This document shows positions 25,447 through 34,003 of a DNA stretch of 58,381 bases, piece by piece. The translations under genes and the position numbers were made by a program. Each line of letters begins with the position of its first letter. The first letter of the stretch is position 1. The notes below the pieces were generated by a model that saw only the letters and a list, made by a program, of their open reading frames with translations, was not told the DNA's origin and did not search any database. Source of the stretch: CALJTV01 sp034435835 (lineage in GTDB: Bacteria > Chloroflexota > Dehalococcoidia > GIF9 > UBA5629); contig DAOTWF010000034.1 in NCBI GenBank assembly GCA_034435835.1, forward strand, positions 1-58,381. Direction: 5' to 3'.

Positions 25447-26094
25447 TCAGAGCACCTTGATAACCCGGGGTCTGGGGGCAACCTGGTAGTTTTTCGGCGG
25501 TTGGTATTTCCGCATCATATCGAGCCTGCCCTGCTCCTTTAGTCGGTTGTAGATGAGCGTCCAGGCGCAGTCCTTCTGCTTATCCACCTCGCACTTACCG
25601 TTATTGGTGCCGCCGCAGGGACCGTTGAGCAAGCCTTTGTGGCAGGCGGTGATGGGGCAGATGCCAGCCATCTCTCCGAGGAGACATTGCCCGCACTGAG
25701 CGCAGACCTCCTGAAAGACACCCTGTCCGTTGTCCATGCCGATAAACAAGGTGTCCAGAGCTGGTATGACGGGCTTGTTAGCTGCGTTCTGGCCCATTTT
25801 ATGCACGCCCAGAGCACATGCCATCACCAATATGGCATGGGCGCTGAGGATGGAACTATGGTGTTCGCTCATCAATGCTTCAGTGATGTCGTCGCAGGCG
25901 ACCGGAATAACTATAGAACCGGTAATGAACTTACCTTGCGATTGCAGTCTTTCCCTCATGGCTGCTACCTCCTCTACCCCGCCGGTATGGGTCAGCGTGG
26001 CGCAGGTGCCGCAGCCAGCGATGAATATACGGCTGAAATTATGGAGCTGCTCTGTGATCTCTTCGAACGGCTTCTGGCTTGTTATGGACTTCAT
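25447..26094 (-). CDS. metV: MetV-type methylene-tetrahydrofolate reductase partner
   Basis: MetV is the Cys-rich MTHFR C-terminal-domain protein found with MetF in acetogens. The 215-residue sequence has an N-terminal region (IFIAGCGTCATLTHTGG) and a C-terminal Cys cluster (Cys131, 134, 137, 146, 151, 160, 168, 176), including NGPCGGTNNGKCEVD. This cluster probably binds Fe-S centres and zinc. In Moorella and Acetobacterium MetV bridges MetF to Hdr or RnfC-like partners. Here its neighbours are Nuo-like subunits, only 8 and 16 bases away. Confidence 0.92.
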   Translation of the reverse strand: MKSITSQKPFEEITEQLHNFSRIFIAGCGTCATLTHTGGVEEVAAMRERLQSQGKFITGSIVIPVACDDITEALMSEHHSSILSAHAILVMACALGVHKMGQNAANKPVIPALDTLFIGMDNGQGVFQEVCAQCGQCLLGEMAGICPITACHKGLLNGPCGGTNNGKCEVDKQKDCAWTLIYNRLKEQGRLDMMRKYQPPKNYQVAPRPRVIKVL

Positions 26095-26102
26095 GGCACC
26101 TC

Positions 26103-29100
26103 CTAACCTTCCAGGTCACACCTCAGGCACCGCCTGGCTTCGTACCTGGCTTGTTCTTCGGTAAGCCCGAGTTCTGTCTCCTGGAAGCTGCGCCTCCTCA
26201 CTTCAATGGGGAGTGTAGATGGCTTGGGTCTAAAGGCAGCTTGCCAGGTCTCCTCTTCCGTTGTGGCTGGCTTTTCTGCTGGTTGCATGCCCGGCTTTCT
26301 GGTGTCGTACATCTGTACTCGCGAGGTGTCGTTTCTGAAGTATTTATCGATCGCCAATGCCCCCCGTCTGCCACTGGCGATGGCATCGATGATCATGCCT
26401 GGACCGAAGACGAAGTCACCACCGGCGAAAATGCCAGGCAAATTGGTACTGAGTGTGTTGGGATCGACCACCAGTCTCTCCCAGCGGCTGCGCTCCAGGG
26501 CGCTATCCGATGGCAGGAAGGAGAGGTCGGCTGCCTGACCAACGGCGGCGATGACGGTATCTGCCTCGACAAAAAACTCTGACTCAGGGATGGGTACGGG
26601 ACGGCGGCGACCGCGTTCGTCCGGCTCAGCCAGCTTCATGCGGACGCACTGCAAGCCAGCCACACTGCTCTCATGACTGACGACTCGGGTGGGACCAACA
26701 AGGAAGTGGACTTTGATACCTTCGGCCACCGCCTCGTTGAACTCCGTCTCGGTCACCGGCATCTCCTCGCGGGAGCGACGGTAGTAGATATTGACCTCTT
26801 CGGCGCCGAAGCGAAGTGCGGTGCGCGAGGCATCTAGGGCGACATTTCCCCCACCGATGACCGCCACCCGCCGCCCCACTTTGATCTTTCTCCCCAGCTT
26901 GGCATCGCGCAAAAAATTTAATCCATAGTAGAAGCCGGAAAGAGCTTCGCTTTCGCCCGGTATGCCGATTGTCTGACTTTTCTGAGCACCGGCGGCGATG
27001 AACACAGCGTCGTAGCCACTGGAGCGCAAGTGTTCGATAGTGAAATTGGTGTTAAGTGGTGTGTTATATCTTATCTCCACTCCCCGTTTGGTGATATAGT
27101 CGATCTCGTTATCGATGACCTTTCTGGGAAGACGGAAGTCCGGTATCGCTACCGCTGGCATACCTCCACCCACCCCGGCGGCTTCAAAAACGGTGACCCC
27201 GTAGCCCATCTGGGCTAGGAAGTAGGCGCAGGAAAGACCACATGGTCCAGCACCGATCACTGCTACCCTCTCCTTTTTTGTCCTGGAGAAGGGCTCTGGC
27301 TGGGGCAGCTCATGAATATGCTCGAAGTACCAGTCAGCGACGAGCCTTTTCAGTGCCCTGATAGCCACTGGCTCATCCAGCTCGCCGCGGCGGCACCTGC
27401 CCTCGCAGGGGTGGTGGCAGATGCGACCGCAGATGGCGGGGAATGGGTTTCTCTCCCTGATGGTCTCTATTGACTCCAGATATTCACCGGCGGCGATGTG
27501 GGCGACATATTTTGGTATATTGATGCCCACAGGGCAGGTGTGTTGACAGGGGGAGATCATCAGTGCATCACACACCGCTGCAGGACATTTCTTTTCTTTG
27601 ATGTGGGCTTCATACTCGTCGCGGAAGTAATTAAGCGTGGTGAGCACGGGGTTAGGGCAGGTCTGTCCCAATCCGCAGAGCGAGCATTCTTTGACCGTTC
27701 TGGCTATGGTGAGCAATGTGTCGATGTCGCCATCATGCCCTTTGCCCTGTGTGATTCTATTGAGTATCTCTAGCATCTGTTTTGTCCCCAGCCGGCAGGG
27801 GACACATTTACCGCAGGACTCCATCTGAGTGAAACCTAAAAAGTAGCGGGCAACTTCCACCATGCAGGTGGTCTCGTCCATCACAACCATACCGCCAGAG
27901 CCCATTATGGAGCCCAGCCTGGCGAGGTTTTCGTAGTCTACGGGGGTATCAAGGAACTGGGCTGGAATGCAGCCTCCCGACGGTCCACCGGTTTGCACTG
28001 CCTTGAACCGCTTGCCTCTGGGGATACCTCCGCCGATATCAAAGATGATGGTGGATAGTGGTGTGCCCATGGGCACCTCCACCAGACCGCTGTTTGCCAC
28101 CTTTCCGGTCAGGGCGAAGACCGCGGTGCCTTTGCTCTTCTCGGTTCCGATGCTGGCGTACCACTCAGCGCCGTTGGCAATGATCAGGGTGACGGAAGCT
28201 AAGGTCTTCACATTGTTAATGATGGTGGGTTTTCCGTCCAGTCCTGATTGTGCCGGGAATGGTGGGCGGGGACGAGGCATCCCTCGGCGGCTTTCGATGG
28301 AGGCTATCAGCGCTGTCTCCTCACCGCAGACGAAGGCACCGGCGCCCTCCTTGATCTCTACAGTGAAATTGAAGCCGGAGCTTAGAATGTTGTTGCCAAG
28401 GTATCCCTGTTCTGAAGCGCGTTCTAGGGCGTGGTGCACCCTCTTGACTGCCAAAGGATATTCCGCCCGCACGTAAATATATCCCCGGGTTGCTCCGATG
28501 GCATAACCCGCGATGGTCAGTCCCTCGATAACGGAGAAAGGGTCAGCCTCAAGGATGGAGCGATCCATGAAGGCGCCGGGATCCCCTTCGTCGGCGTTGC
28601 AGACAATATATTTCTGATTTCCCGGGGCATTGCGGCAGAATTCCCACTTACGCCAGGTGGGAAAGCCGGCACCACCACGTCCACGCAAGCCAGACTTCTT
28701 TACCTCCTCGATCACCTGTTCCGGTGTCATCTCCAGCAGTGCTTTGCGCAGGGCACGGAATCCACCGCTAGTGATATAGTCCTCTATGCTCTCGGGATTG
28801 ATGTAGCCGCAGTTATGCAGGATAGCCCGGTATTGTCTGGCATAGAAATTGATTTCCGAATACCGCGGCACACGCTTGCCGCTGAGCGGGTCTTGGTAGA
28901 ACAGCCGTTCCACGGGCACGCCACTCTGGAGGTGAGAACTGACGATCTCGGGGACGTCGTCCACCTGCACATGGGTGTAGAAGATGCCTTCAGGTTCGAC
29001 TACCACATTAGGTCCCTGCTCACAAAAGCCGTGGCAGCCGGTGAAGTCGACCTTAATATTACTTATCCCCAGCCTGGTTATCTCGTGTTGGAACGCCTCG

Positions 29101-29180
29101 TAGACAGCGTCCGACCTGCTGGAGATACAACCTGTGCCTTGGCATACCAGCACTGTAAGCGGCTGTTTCATACTATTCAT
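26103..29180 (-). CDS. NuoF-GltD fusion: NADH-binding flavoprotein with NAD(P)H oxidoreductase domain
   Basis: This 1025-residue protein joins several redox modules. In order they are a thioredoxin-like [2Fe-2S] domain (Cys13, 18, 49, 53), the NuoF FMN/NADH fold (GRGGAGFPTWRKW, then GAGAFVCGEETAL), a NuoF-type [4Fe-4S] site (ESCGKCVPCRLG), and a GltD-like part. The GltD-like part has Cys-rich motifs (CQHTCPVGINIPKY; CGRICHHPCEGRCRRGE), an FAD site (VIGAGPCGLSC) and an NAD(P) site (VIGGGNVALDA). The architecture resembles HylB-type subunits of bifurcating hydrogenases and formate dehydrogenases. I chose the ATG at 29180, which overlaps the end of nuoE by 8 bases. Confidence 0.9.
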   Translation of the reverse strand: MNSMKQPLTVLVCQGTGCISSRSDAVYEAFQHEITRLGISNIKVDFTGCHGFCEQGPNVVVEPEGIFYTHVQVDDVPEIVSSHLQSGVPVERLFYQDPLSGKRVPRYSEINFYARQYRAILHNCGYINPESIEDYITSGGFRALRKALLEMTPEQVIEEVKKSGLRGRGGAGFPTWRKWEFCRNAPGNQKYIVCNADEGDPGAFMDRSILEADPFSVIEGLTIAGYAIGATRGYIYVRAEYPLAVKRVHHALERASEQGYLGNNILSSGFNFTVEIKEGAGAFVCGEETALIASIESRRGMPRPRPPFPAQSGLDGKPTIINNVKTLASVTLIIANGAEWYASIGTEKSKGTAVFALTGKVANSGLVEVPMGTPLSTIIFDIGGGIPRGKRFKAVQTGGPSGGCIPAQFLDTPVDYENLARLGSIMGSGGMVVMDETTCMVEVARYFLGFTQMESCGKCVPCRLGTKQMLEILNRITQGKGHDGDIDTLLTIARTVKECSLCGLGQTCPNPVLTTLNYFRDEYEAHIKEKKCPAAVCDALMISPCQHTCPVGINIPKYVAHIAAGEYLESIETIRERNPFPAICGRICHHPCEGRCRRGELDEPVAIRALKRLVADWYFEHIHELPQPEPFSRTKKERVAVIGAGPCGLSCAYFLAQMGYGVTVFEAAGVGGGMPAVAIPDFRLPRKVIDNEIDYITKRGVEIRYNTPLNTNFTIEHLRSSGYDAVFIAAGAQKSQTIGIPGESEALSGFYYGLNFLRDAKLGRKIKVGRRVAVIGGGNVALDASRTALRFGAEEVNIYYRRSREEMPVTETEFNEAVAEGIKVHFLVGPTRVVSHESSVAGLQCVRMKLAEPDERGRRRPVPIPESEFFVEADTVIAAVGQAADLSFLPSDSALERSRWERLVVDPNTLSTNLPGIFAGGDFVFGPGMIIDAIASGRRGALAIDKYFRNDTSRVQMYDTRKPGMQPAEKPATTEEETWQAAFRPKPSTLPIEVRRRSFQETELGLTEEQARYEARRCLRCDLEG

Positions 29181-29655
29181 CACCCCTTTTCAGGAGATAT
29201 TCCACCTTCTTTGGGTTCATGTGTCCGAATACCCTGTCGCTGATGACGATATTCGGTGCGAGAGCGCAGACACCGATGCATGCCACTGTCTCCAGCGTAT
29301 ATTCCATATCCGGGGTGGTCTCACCCTCCTCGATGCCTAGGGTTTGTTTGACCAACTTCAGGATGGTCTTGCCGCCCCTGACGTGACAGGCTGTGCCGCG
29401 GCAGACCCTGACCACCTTTTTCCCTCGCGGTTTGGTATAGAGCTGGGCATAGAAGGAGACGACGCCCTGCACCTGGCTGGGAAATAACTTCAAGGCTTGG
29501 GCTATGAGCGGAATAGACTCCTGCGGAATATAGCCGAACTCGTTCTGTATTCTTTGTACCAGCGGTATCAGTGACCAGCGCTGCTTGCTGCAGTCAGCGA
29601 TAATAGTCATAAGCCTCTCCAGGTTTAGTTTGGTGTTCAGCAGTTGCTCGGTCAT
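29173..29655 (-). CDS. NuoE-like [2Fe-2S] subunit
   Basis: This 160-residue protein is a NuoE (24 kDa) homologue. A helical N-terminus (LIPLVQRIQNEFGYIPQESI) is followed by a thioredoxin-fold [2Fe-2S] domain with Cys85, Cys90, Cys126 and Cys130 (CRGTAC and CIGVC). It passes electrons between the FMN subunit and further clusters. I chose the ATG at 29655, two bases after the FdhA-like stop; the open frame runs on into that gene. Confidence 0.93.
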   Translation of the reverse strand: MTEQLLNTKLNLERLMTIIADCSKQRWSLIPLVQRIQNEFGYIPQESIPLIAQALKLFPSQVQGVVSFYAQLYTKPRGKKVVRVCRGTACHVRGGKTILKLVKQTLGIEEGETTPDMEYTLETVACIGVCALAPNIVISDRVFGHMNPKKVEYLLKRGDE

Positions 29656-29657
29656 CT

Positions 29658-32318
29658 TCAACCCACCTTTTGCACGTTCACCCGGCATGACTTGAACGCC
29701 GGTGCCTTCGATTGCTGGTCCAGCCTTATATCAAACAGTTCGTTTACCGGTATATCTGGAAACGAGGACGGCAGGAAGATGATGCCCTGGGGTATCGTCT
29801 CTGAGATTCTCACTGTGGCGATCACCTCGCCGACCGTCGAGGTGATTTTAGCCATGTCGCCATAGCTTAAGCCGAGGCTGTGGGCGTCCCCGGGGTTGAT
29901 CTCGGCGTACCCCCGGGGAAGAAATTTCCTCAGCCTTGGCGCTTTAAGCGACCATATTCCGTTGCTGGGGTGGGGGAAGACAGCCCCGGTGAGTAGCGAG
30001 AATGGGTATTCACGCTCATCGGTTTGTGGTGCGGCTTGGTATTCTACTGCCCAAAAGCGGGGGAAGCCGCGCGGTGCCTCCTCAGGTTGCTGACTGGCGG
30101 TACCTACTGCTTGAACCTCGAAGACCTTACCCTCACCGCCATAATACTGATAGCTGGGGAGGCAGTCCTCCATCTCCTCCACGATGTCCTCAAAGCTCGA
30201 AAAAGGAAGCGGTCTGCCTATTCTAGAAGAGATCTCGAGCAATATCTCCCAATCAGGGCGGCTTTCGCCAGGCGGTGTGATTGCCTTTCTGAACCCTCTT
30301 ATCTTCCCCTCGAAGTTTATTGTCGTACCATCCTTCTCAGCGGGGCTGGTGCCGGGGAGCACCACAGTGGCTAGCTTCGCCGTCTCGGTGAGGAATATGT
30401 CCTGCACAGCAAGGAACTCCACAGAGGCGAGGGCTTCCGTAATCAACCGCCGGCCCGGGAACGTGGACACAGGGTCCTCGCCGAGGATATACAATGCCTT
30501 TATCCTCCCCGATTTTGCCTCCTGGAGCATCTCTATAGCTGTCAACCCCGCGGGGCGGGGCAGTTTCACCCTCCAGAACGCTTCAAAGTTTTCTTTTGCC
30601 GCGGTGTCGGTTATACTGCGGAACCCAGGGAGTAGTCGGGGTGACAGCCCCATAGCCATAACACCGTAGCTGTTGCTTTCCCCGTGCAGGGCGATGATAC
30701 CTCCTCTCTTCGGGGCAGCGTTGCCTGTGAGCAGTGCTAGGTTGGCGATTGCCCTGACACAGTCGGTACCAGTGGGATACTGGGTGATACCACTGCCGTA
30801 GACGATGGATGCCTGCCTTGCCTTGGCATAGAGTCTAGCGGCAGTCACTATCTGCGCAGCGGGGACGCCGGTGACTTTAGCGGCATATTCTGGCGTGTAG
30901 TGTTCCAGGTTCCTGGCAAACTGTTCAAAATTGTCGGTGCGCCGCACCACAAATTCCCTGTCCAGCAGGTTTTCCTTCACAATTAGATGTGCTAGGGCAC
31001 TCAACAGTACTATGTCAGTCCCTGGTCTCGGTTGCAGATGGAGAGTAGCGAAAAAGGCGAGCCCAGTGCGGCGTGGGTCTATTAGTATCAAACAGGTGCC
31101 TTTAGTCTTGACTGCACGCTTGATGGCATAGCCTACTGCCGGGGCAGATGTGGTGAGGTTAGCACCCACTACCATGATTACGTCTGATCTTTCGATCGCC
31201 TCTATTTGGTTTGCTGGCTGGGGCAAGCCGATGGTGGTGACCAGTCCCAGAACGGTGGCGGCGCTGTAAAGGCGGCTGCCGCTATCCACATTGTTGGTAC
31301 CGATGGTGCATCTGGCAAATCGTTGCAGTAGGTAGGCTTCTTCGTTGGTGCAGTGTGCTGAGCCGAGGACGGCTATGCTCTCGGCGCCGTACCTCTTTTT
31401 CACATTTTCAAGTCCGTCAGCTATCAGCGCTAGCGTTTCCTCCCAGTGGGACTCCTCTAGGCTACCGTTTTTCCTGATAAGCGGCTTGGTGAGCCTGTCT
31501 GGACCGTGGATGAAGTCATAGCCATAACTACCACGGACACAGAGGGGTCGGTAGCCGCTGCCATCTGTTTTCGCCGGTGTCGAGCGGATGATGCGGTCGC
31601 CTTTGACTTCGAGCTCGATGCTGCAGCCGCAGCCGCAATGTGGACATGTGGTATTGACTCTGTTCTGTGTTGTCCCACGGGATGCCGGGTCTTTTTCCAT
31701 CAAGGCACCGGTGGGACAGAGCGCCACACAGGTGCCACAGAAGGTACACTCTGATGCCTCCAGCGGCATATCCCCGAAAGTCGCCGGCTTGGACTTGAAG
31801 CCTCGCTGGAAGTAGTCCAGGACACCCTCGACCACGAGTTCCTGGCATGCCCTGATGCATTTAGCGCAGAGCACGCACTTGCTCAAGTCCCGCTGGATAA
31901 AGGGGTTGACCTCCTGGACGGTAACTGCCTGGGGGATGCGGTGGAGCCCGGTAGGTGATACCCCCATCTCAGCAGCGATCCCCCGCAGCTTACAGCGATT
32001 GCCCTTATCGCACACTGGGCAGGCATCGGGATGGCTTGCTAGCATGAGTTCCACCAGGGTCCTGCGGTGAGCAACCACCCGTGGCGAGCGAGTGTCGATG
32101 GTCATCCCTGAAGCTATGGGGGTGACACAGGCAGCCATCAGGGTGCCGCTCTTCGTTTCTTCGACGATGCACAGACGGCAGGCACCGATATCAGGCAGAT
32201 GGTCATCATGGCACAACGTCGTGATATGCACCCCCGCCTCCCGTGCTAGGGCGAGGATGCTCATCCCGGCATAGCCACTTACTTCGTTGCCGTCCAGTGT
32301 AATTGTTATTGGCTGCAA
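29658..32318 (-). CDS. FdhA/NuoG-like molybdopterin oxidoreductase subunit lacking the Cys/Sec ligand
   Basis: This 886-residue protein has the layout of cytosolic NAD-linked formate dehydrogenase alpha subunits. It has a plant-type [2Fe-2S] (Cys36, 47, 50, 64), a His-Cys [4Fe-4S] (His96, Cys100, 103, 109), two ferredoxin [4Fe-4S] sites (Cys148-158 and Cys191-201), and the molybdopterin domain with its own [4Fe-4S] (Cys225, 228, 232, 260). Where active enzymes have NNxDHCARLCHAPTV-like sequence with Cys or Sec as Mo ligand, this has NNVDSGSRLYSAATV. The ligand position is Tyr351 (codon 31266-31268, TAC) and the catalytic His is Ser352. Direct formate oxidation is therefore doubtful. It may conduct electrons for the MetFV complex. 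Confidence 0.87.
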   Translation of the reverse strand: MQPITITLDGNEVSGYAGMSILALAREAGVHITTLCHDDHLPDIGACRLCIVEETKSGTLMAACVTPIASGMTIDTRSPRVVAHRRTLVELMLASHPDACPVCDKGNRCKLRGIAAEMGVSPTGLHRIPQAVTVQEVNPFIQRDLSKCVLCAKCIRACQELVVEGVLDYFQRGFKSKPATFGDMPLEASECTFCGTCVALCPTGALMEKDPASRGTTQNRVNTTCPHCGCGCSIELEVKGDRIIRSTPAKTDGSGYRPLCVRGSYGYDFIHGPDRLTKPLIRKNGSLEESHWEETLALIADGLENVKKRYGAESIAVLGSAHCTNEEAYLLQRFARCTIGTNNVDSGSRLYSAATVLGLVTTIGLPQPANQIEAIERSDVIMVVGANLTTSAPAVGYAIKRAVKTKGTCLILIDPRRTGLAFFATLHLQPRPGTDIVLLSALAHLIVKENLLDREFVVRRTDNFEQFARNLEHYTPEYAAKVTGVPAAQIVTAARLYAKARQASIVYGSGITQYPTGTDCVRAIANLALLTGNAAPKRGGIIALHGESNSYGVMAMGLSPRLLPGFRSITDTAAKENFEAFWRVKLPRPAGLTAIEMLQEAKSGRIKALYILGEDPVSTFPGRRLITEALASVEFLAVQDIFLTETAKLATVVLPGTSPAEKDGTTINFEGKIRGFRKAITPPGESRPDWEILLEISSRIGRPLPFSSFEDIVEEMEDCLPSYQYYGGEGKVFEVQAVGTASQQPEEAPRGFPRFWAVEYQAAPQTDEREYPFSLLTGAVFPHPSNGIWSLKAPRLRKFLPRGYAEINPGDAHSLGLSYGDMAKITSTVGEVIATVRISETIPQGIIFLPSSFPDIPVNELFDIRLDQQSKAPAFKSCRVNVQKVG

Positions 32319-32368
32319 CTCACCACTGCCCTCGAGAACGGGTCTGGTGTTGTGCCGGACCAGCCAGC

Positions 32369-33154
32369 TCAGAGCGGGACAGGGATGCGCTCGCCCTTAT
32401 CAGCAGCCCTGATGGCGGCGAGCAGCATGGAGCTGGCGCTCTTTTTGGGGATGAAGCCAAAGGCTCCCACTCTCTCGCTGGCACGTAGGTTGGCTTCATC
32501 AGCGTACTGTGTCAGCATTAGCACCCTGGCAGGCATACCAATTTCGGTTAATTCCCTAGTGGCTTCGAGCCCATCCATACCCGGCATAGCGATGTCCATG
32601 AGAACGATGTCAGGTGTAAGTTCGCGAGTCTTTCGTATGGCTTCGACGCCGTCCATCGCCTCTCCCACCACCTGGATATCGGGCTGTAGACCGAGCAGGA
32701 TGCGAATACCCTCCCTGACGACCACATGGTCATCGACTATGAGCACCTTTATCTTTCTGGTCGTTCTGTCGAGTGCTTTTCTCACGGTGACCATCATCAT
32801 TCTCACATCCACGGGTTTCTGGAAGTAATCCTCGGCCTCCAGCTGCATGCCCTCCTCCCACTGCCATCCCCTGGTTAGCCTTTGCTCCGGAGGAGCATCG
32901 ATCACCACCAGCGGAATGTCACTGAAGCTTGGGCTCTTTCTCAGCCACTGGTGGAAGCGGAATGCAGCACCGCGTGGCTCAATGACGCCGATGATGACCA
33001 AATCAGGCCTGTGGCGGCGCACCATATCTTGTGCTTCAGGCAGGGAACGAGTATGGAGCGCCGAATAGCCGGAACTTTCCAGAGCTTTTATCACCTCTGC
33101 GACAAAATCCATTTCATCATCCACCACCAGGACCTTCGCTTTTCTCTCCTCCAT
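32369..33154 (-). CDS. tandem-receiver response regulator without output domain
   Basis: This 261-residue protein holds two receiver domains and no DNA-binding domain. The first (about residues 6-128) keeps the acidic pair Asp12-Asp13 and Lys113, but its phosphoacceptor position is Gly56 in DLVIIGVIEP. The second (about 136-255) is intact, with Asp141-Asp142 and Asp187 in IVLMDIAMPGMDG. It probably acts as a phosphate relay or sink for the adjacent kinase. I chose the ATG at 33154, preceded by AAGGAGG. It lies 50 bases upstream of the FdhA-like gene on the same strand. Confidence 0.85.
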   Translation of the reverse strand: MEERKAKVLVVDDEMDFVAEVIKALESSGYSALHTRSLPEAQDMVRRHRPDLVIIGVIEPRGAAFRFHQWLRKSPSFSDIPLVVIDAPPEQRLTRGWQWEEGMQLEAEDYFQKPVDVRMMMVTVRKALDRTTRKIKVLIVDDHVVVREGIRILLGLQPDIQVVGEAMDGVEAIRKTRELTPDIVLMDIAMPGMDGLEATRELTEIGMPARVLMLTQYADEANLRASERVGAFGFIPKKSASSMLLAAIRAADKGERIPVPL

Positions 33155-33346
33155 CTTAAACCTCCTTACCACGGTGCCCGAATCTCGCACAGGGGCACTG
33201 TACCTTTATATTAAAGTGTAGCTGCTTACTGGAAGGAGGCACAGAGGTGAACACCTCAAAAGGCATGGGGAAATACTGCATTTTGCCGGGGGAAGACGCT
33301 GAATAATTAATTGGCTAGGATTTTGTGTAGCCGGGGTCTAACGGTG

Positions 33347-34003
33347 TCAAGAGATGGTGATTATCCCCTTTCGTATTGCGTACTTTATGAGGTCGGCGCG
33401 GTTATGAATATCGAGCTTAGCCATAAGATTTGTCTTGTGCCTATCCACCGTCTTGGGACTGAGCACCAACATCTTGGCGATCTCCTGAGTTGTGTAGCCT
33501 TCTGCCAGTAGTTTTAAGACCTCCCTTTCCCTGTCTGTTAATTGGCTGTAAGGGTCTTGCCCTCTTATCAGATCAAGCCGTTGCTGGTATCCTTCCACGA
33601 AGATACGGGCGACCGACGGAGAAAGATAGGAGTCGCCATGGTGTACCGCTCGGATGGCGGTGACTAGCTCCGAAGAAGCCGCTGTTTTGCAGATGAAACC
33701 GCGGGCACCGGCCTCGAATATGGGGAAAACAAACTCGTGGTCGTCGTACTGGGTGAGTGCCACCACCTTTGTCTTTGGGAACTGTCTGCAGATACGGCGG
33801 GTGGCCTCCAGCCCGTCCATTAGCGGCATGGCGATGTCCATAAGCACCACATCTGGCATCAGCTTCTCCACCTTTTCTAGAGCCTCCCTGCCGTTAGCTG
33901 CCTCACCCACTAGCTCTATATCAGCCATCAGCCCTAGAAGGGCATAGATGCCATCGCGGACTATGGCGTGGTCGTCAACTACTAGCACTCTTATTTTTGA
34001 CAC
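33347..34003 (-). CDS. NarL/FixJ-family response regulator
   Basis: This 218-residue regulator has a receiver domain with Asp56 (VVLMDIAMPLMDG) and a C-terminal LuxR-type helix-turn-helix (LTDREREVLKLLAEGYTTQE). Its start overlaps the end of the histidine kinase gene by 29 bases, so the two form a two-component pair. Its targets are unknown. The redox genes downstream are plausible candidates. Confidence 0.93.
   Translation of the reverse strand: MSKIRVLVVDDHAIVRDGIYALLGLMADIELVGEAANGREALEKVEKLMPDVVLMDIAMPLMDGLEATRRICRQFPKTKVVALTQYDDHEFVFPIFEAGARGFICKTAASSELVTAIRAVHHGDSYLSPSVARIFVEGYQQRLDLIRGQDPYSQLTDREREVLKLLAEGYTTQEIAKMLVLSPKTVDRHKTNLMAKLDIHNRADLIKYAIRKGIITIS

Noticed and set aside
31260..31275. 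Selenocysteine (TGA) at the FdhA-like active site
   Set aside because: The codon is TAC and the frame is open throughout, so no recoding is needed. Selenium genes nearby therefore do not serve this protein in an obvious way.
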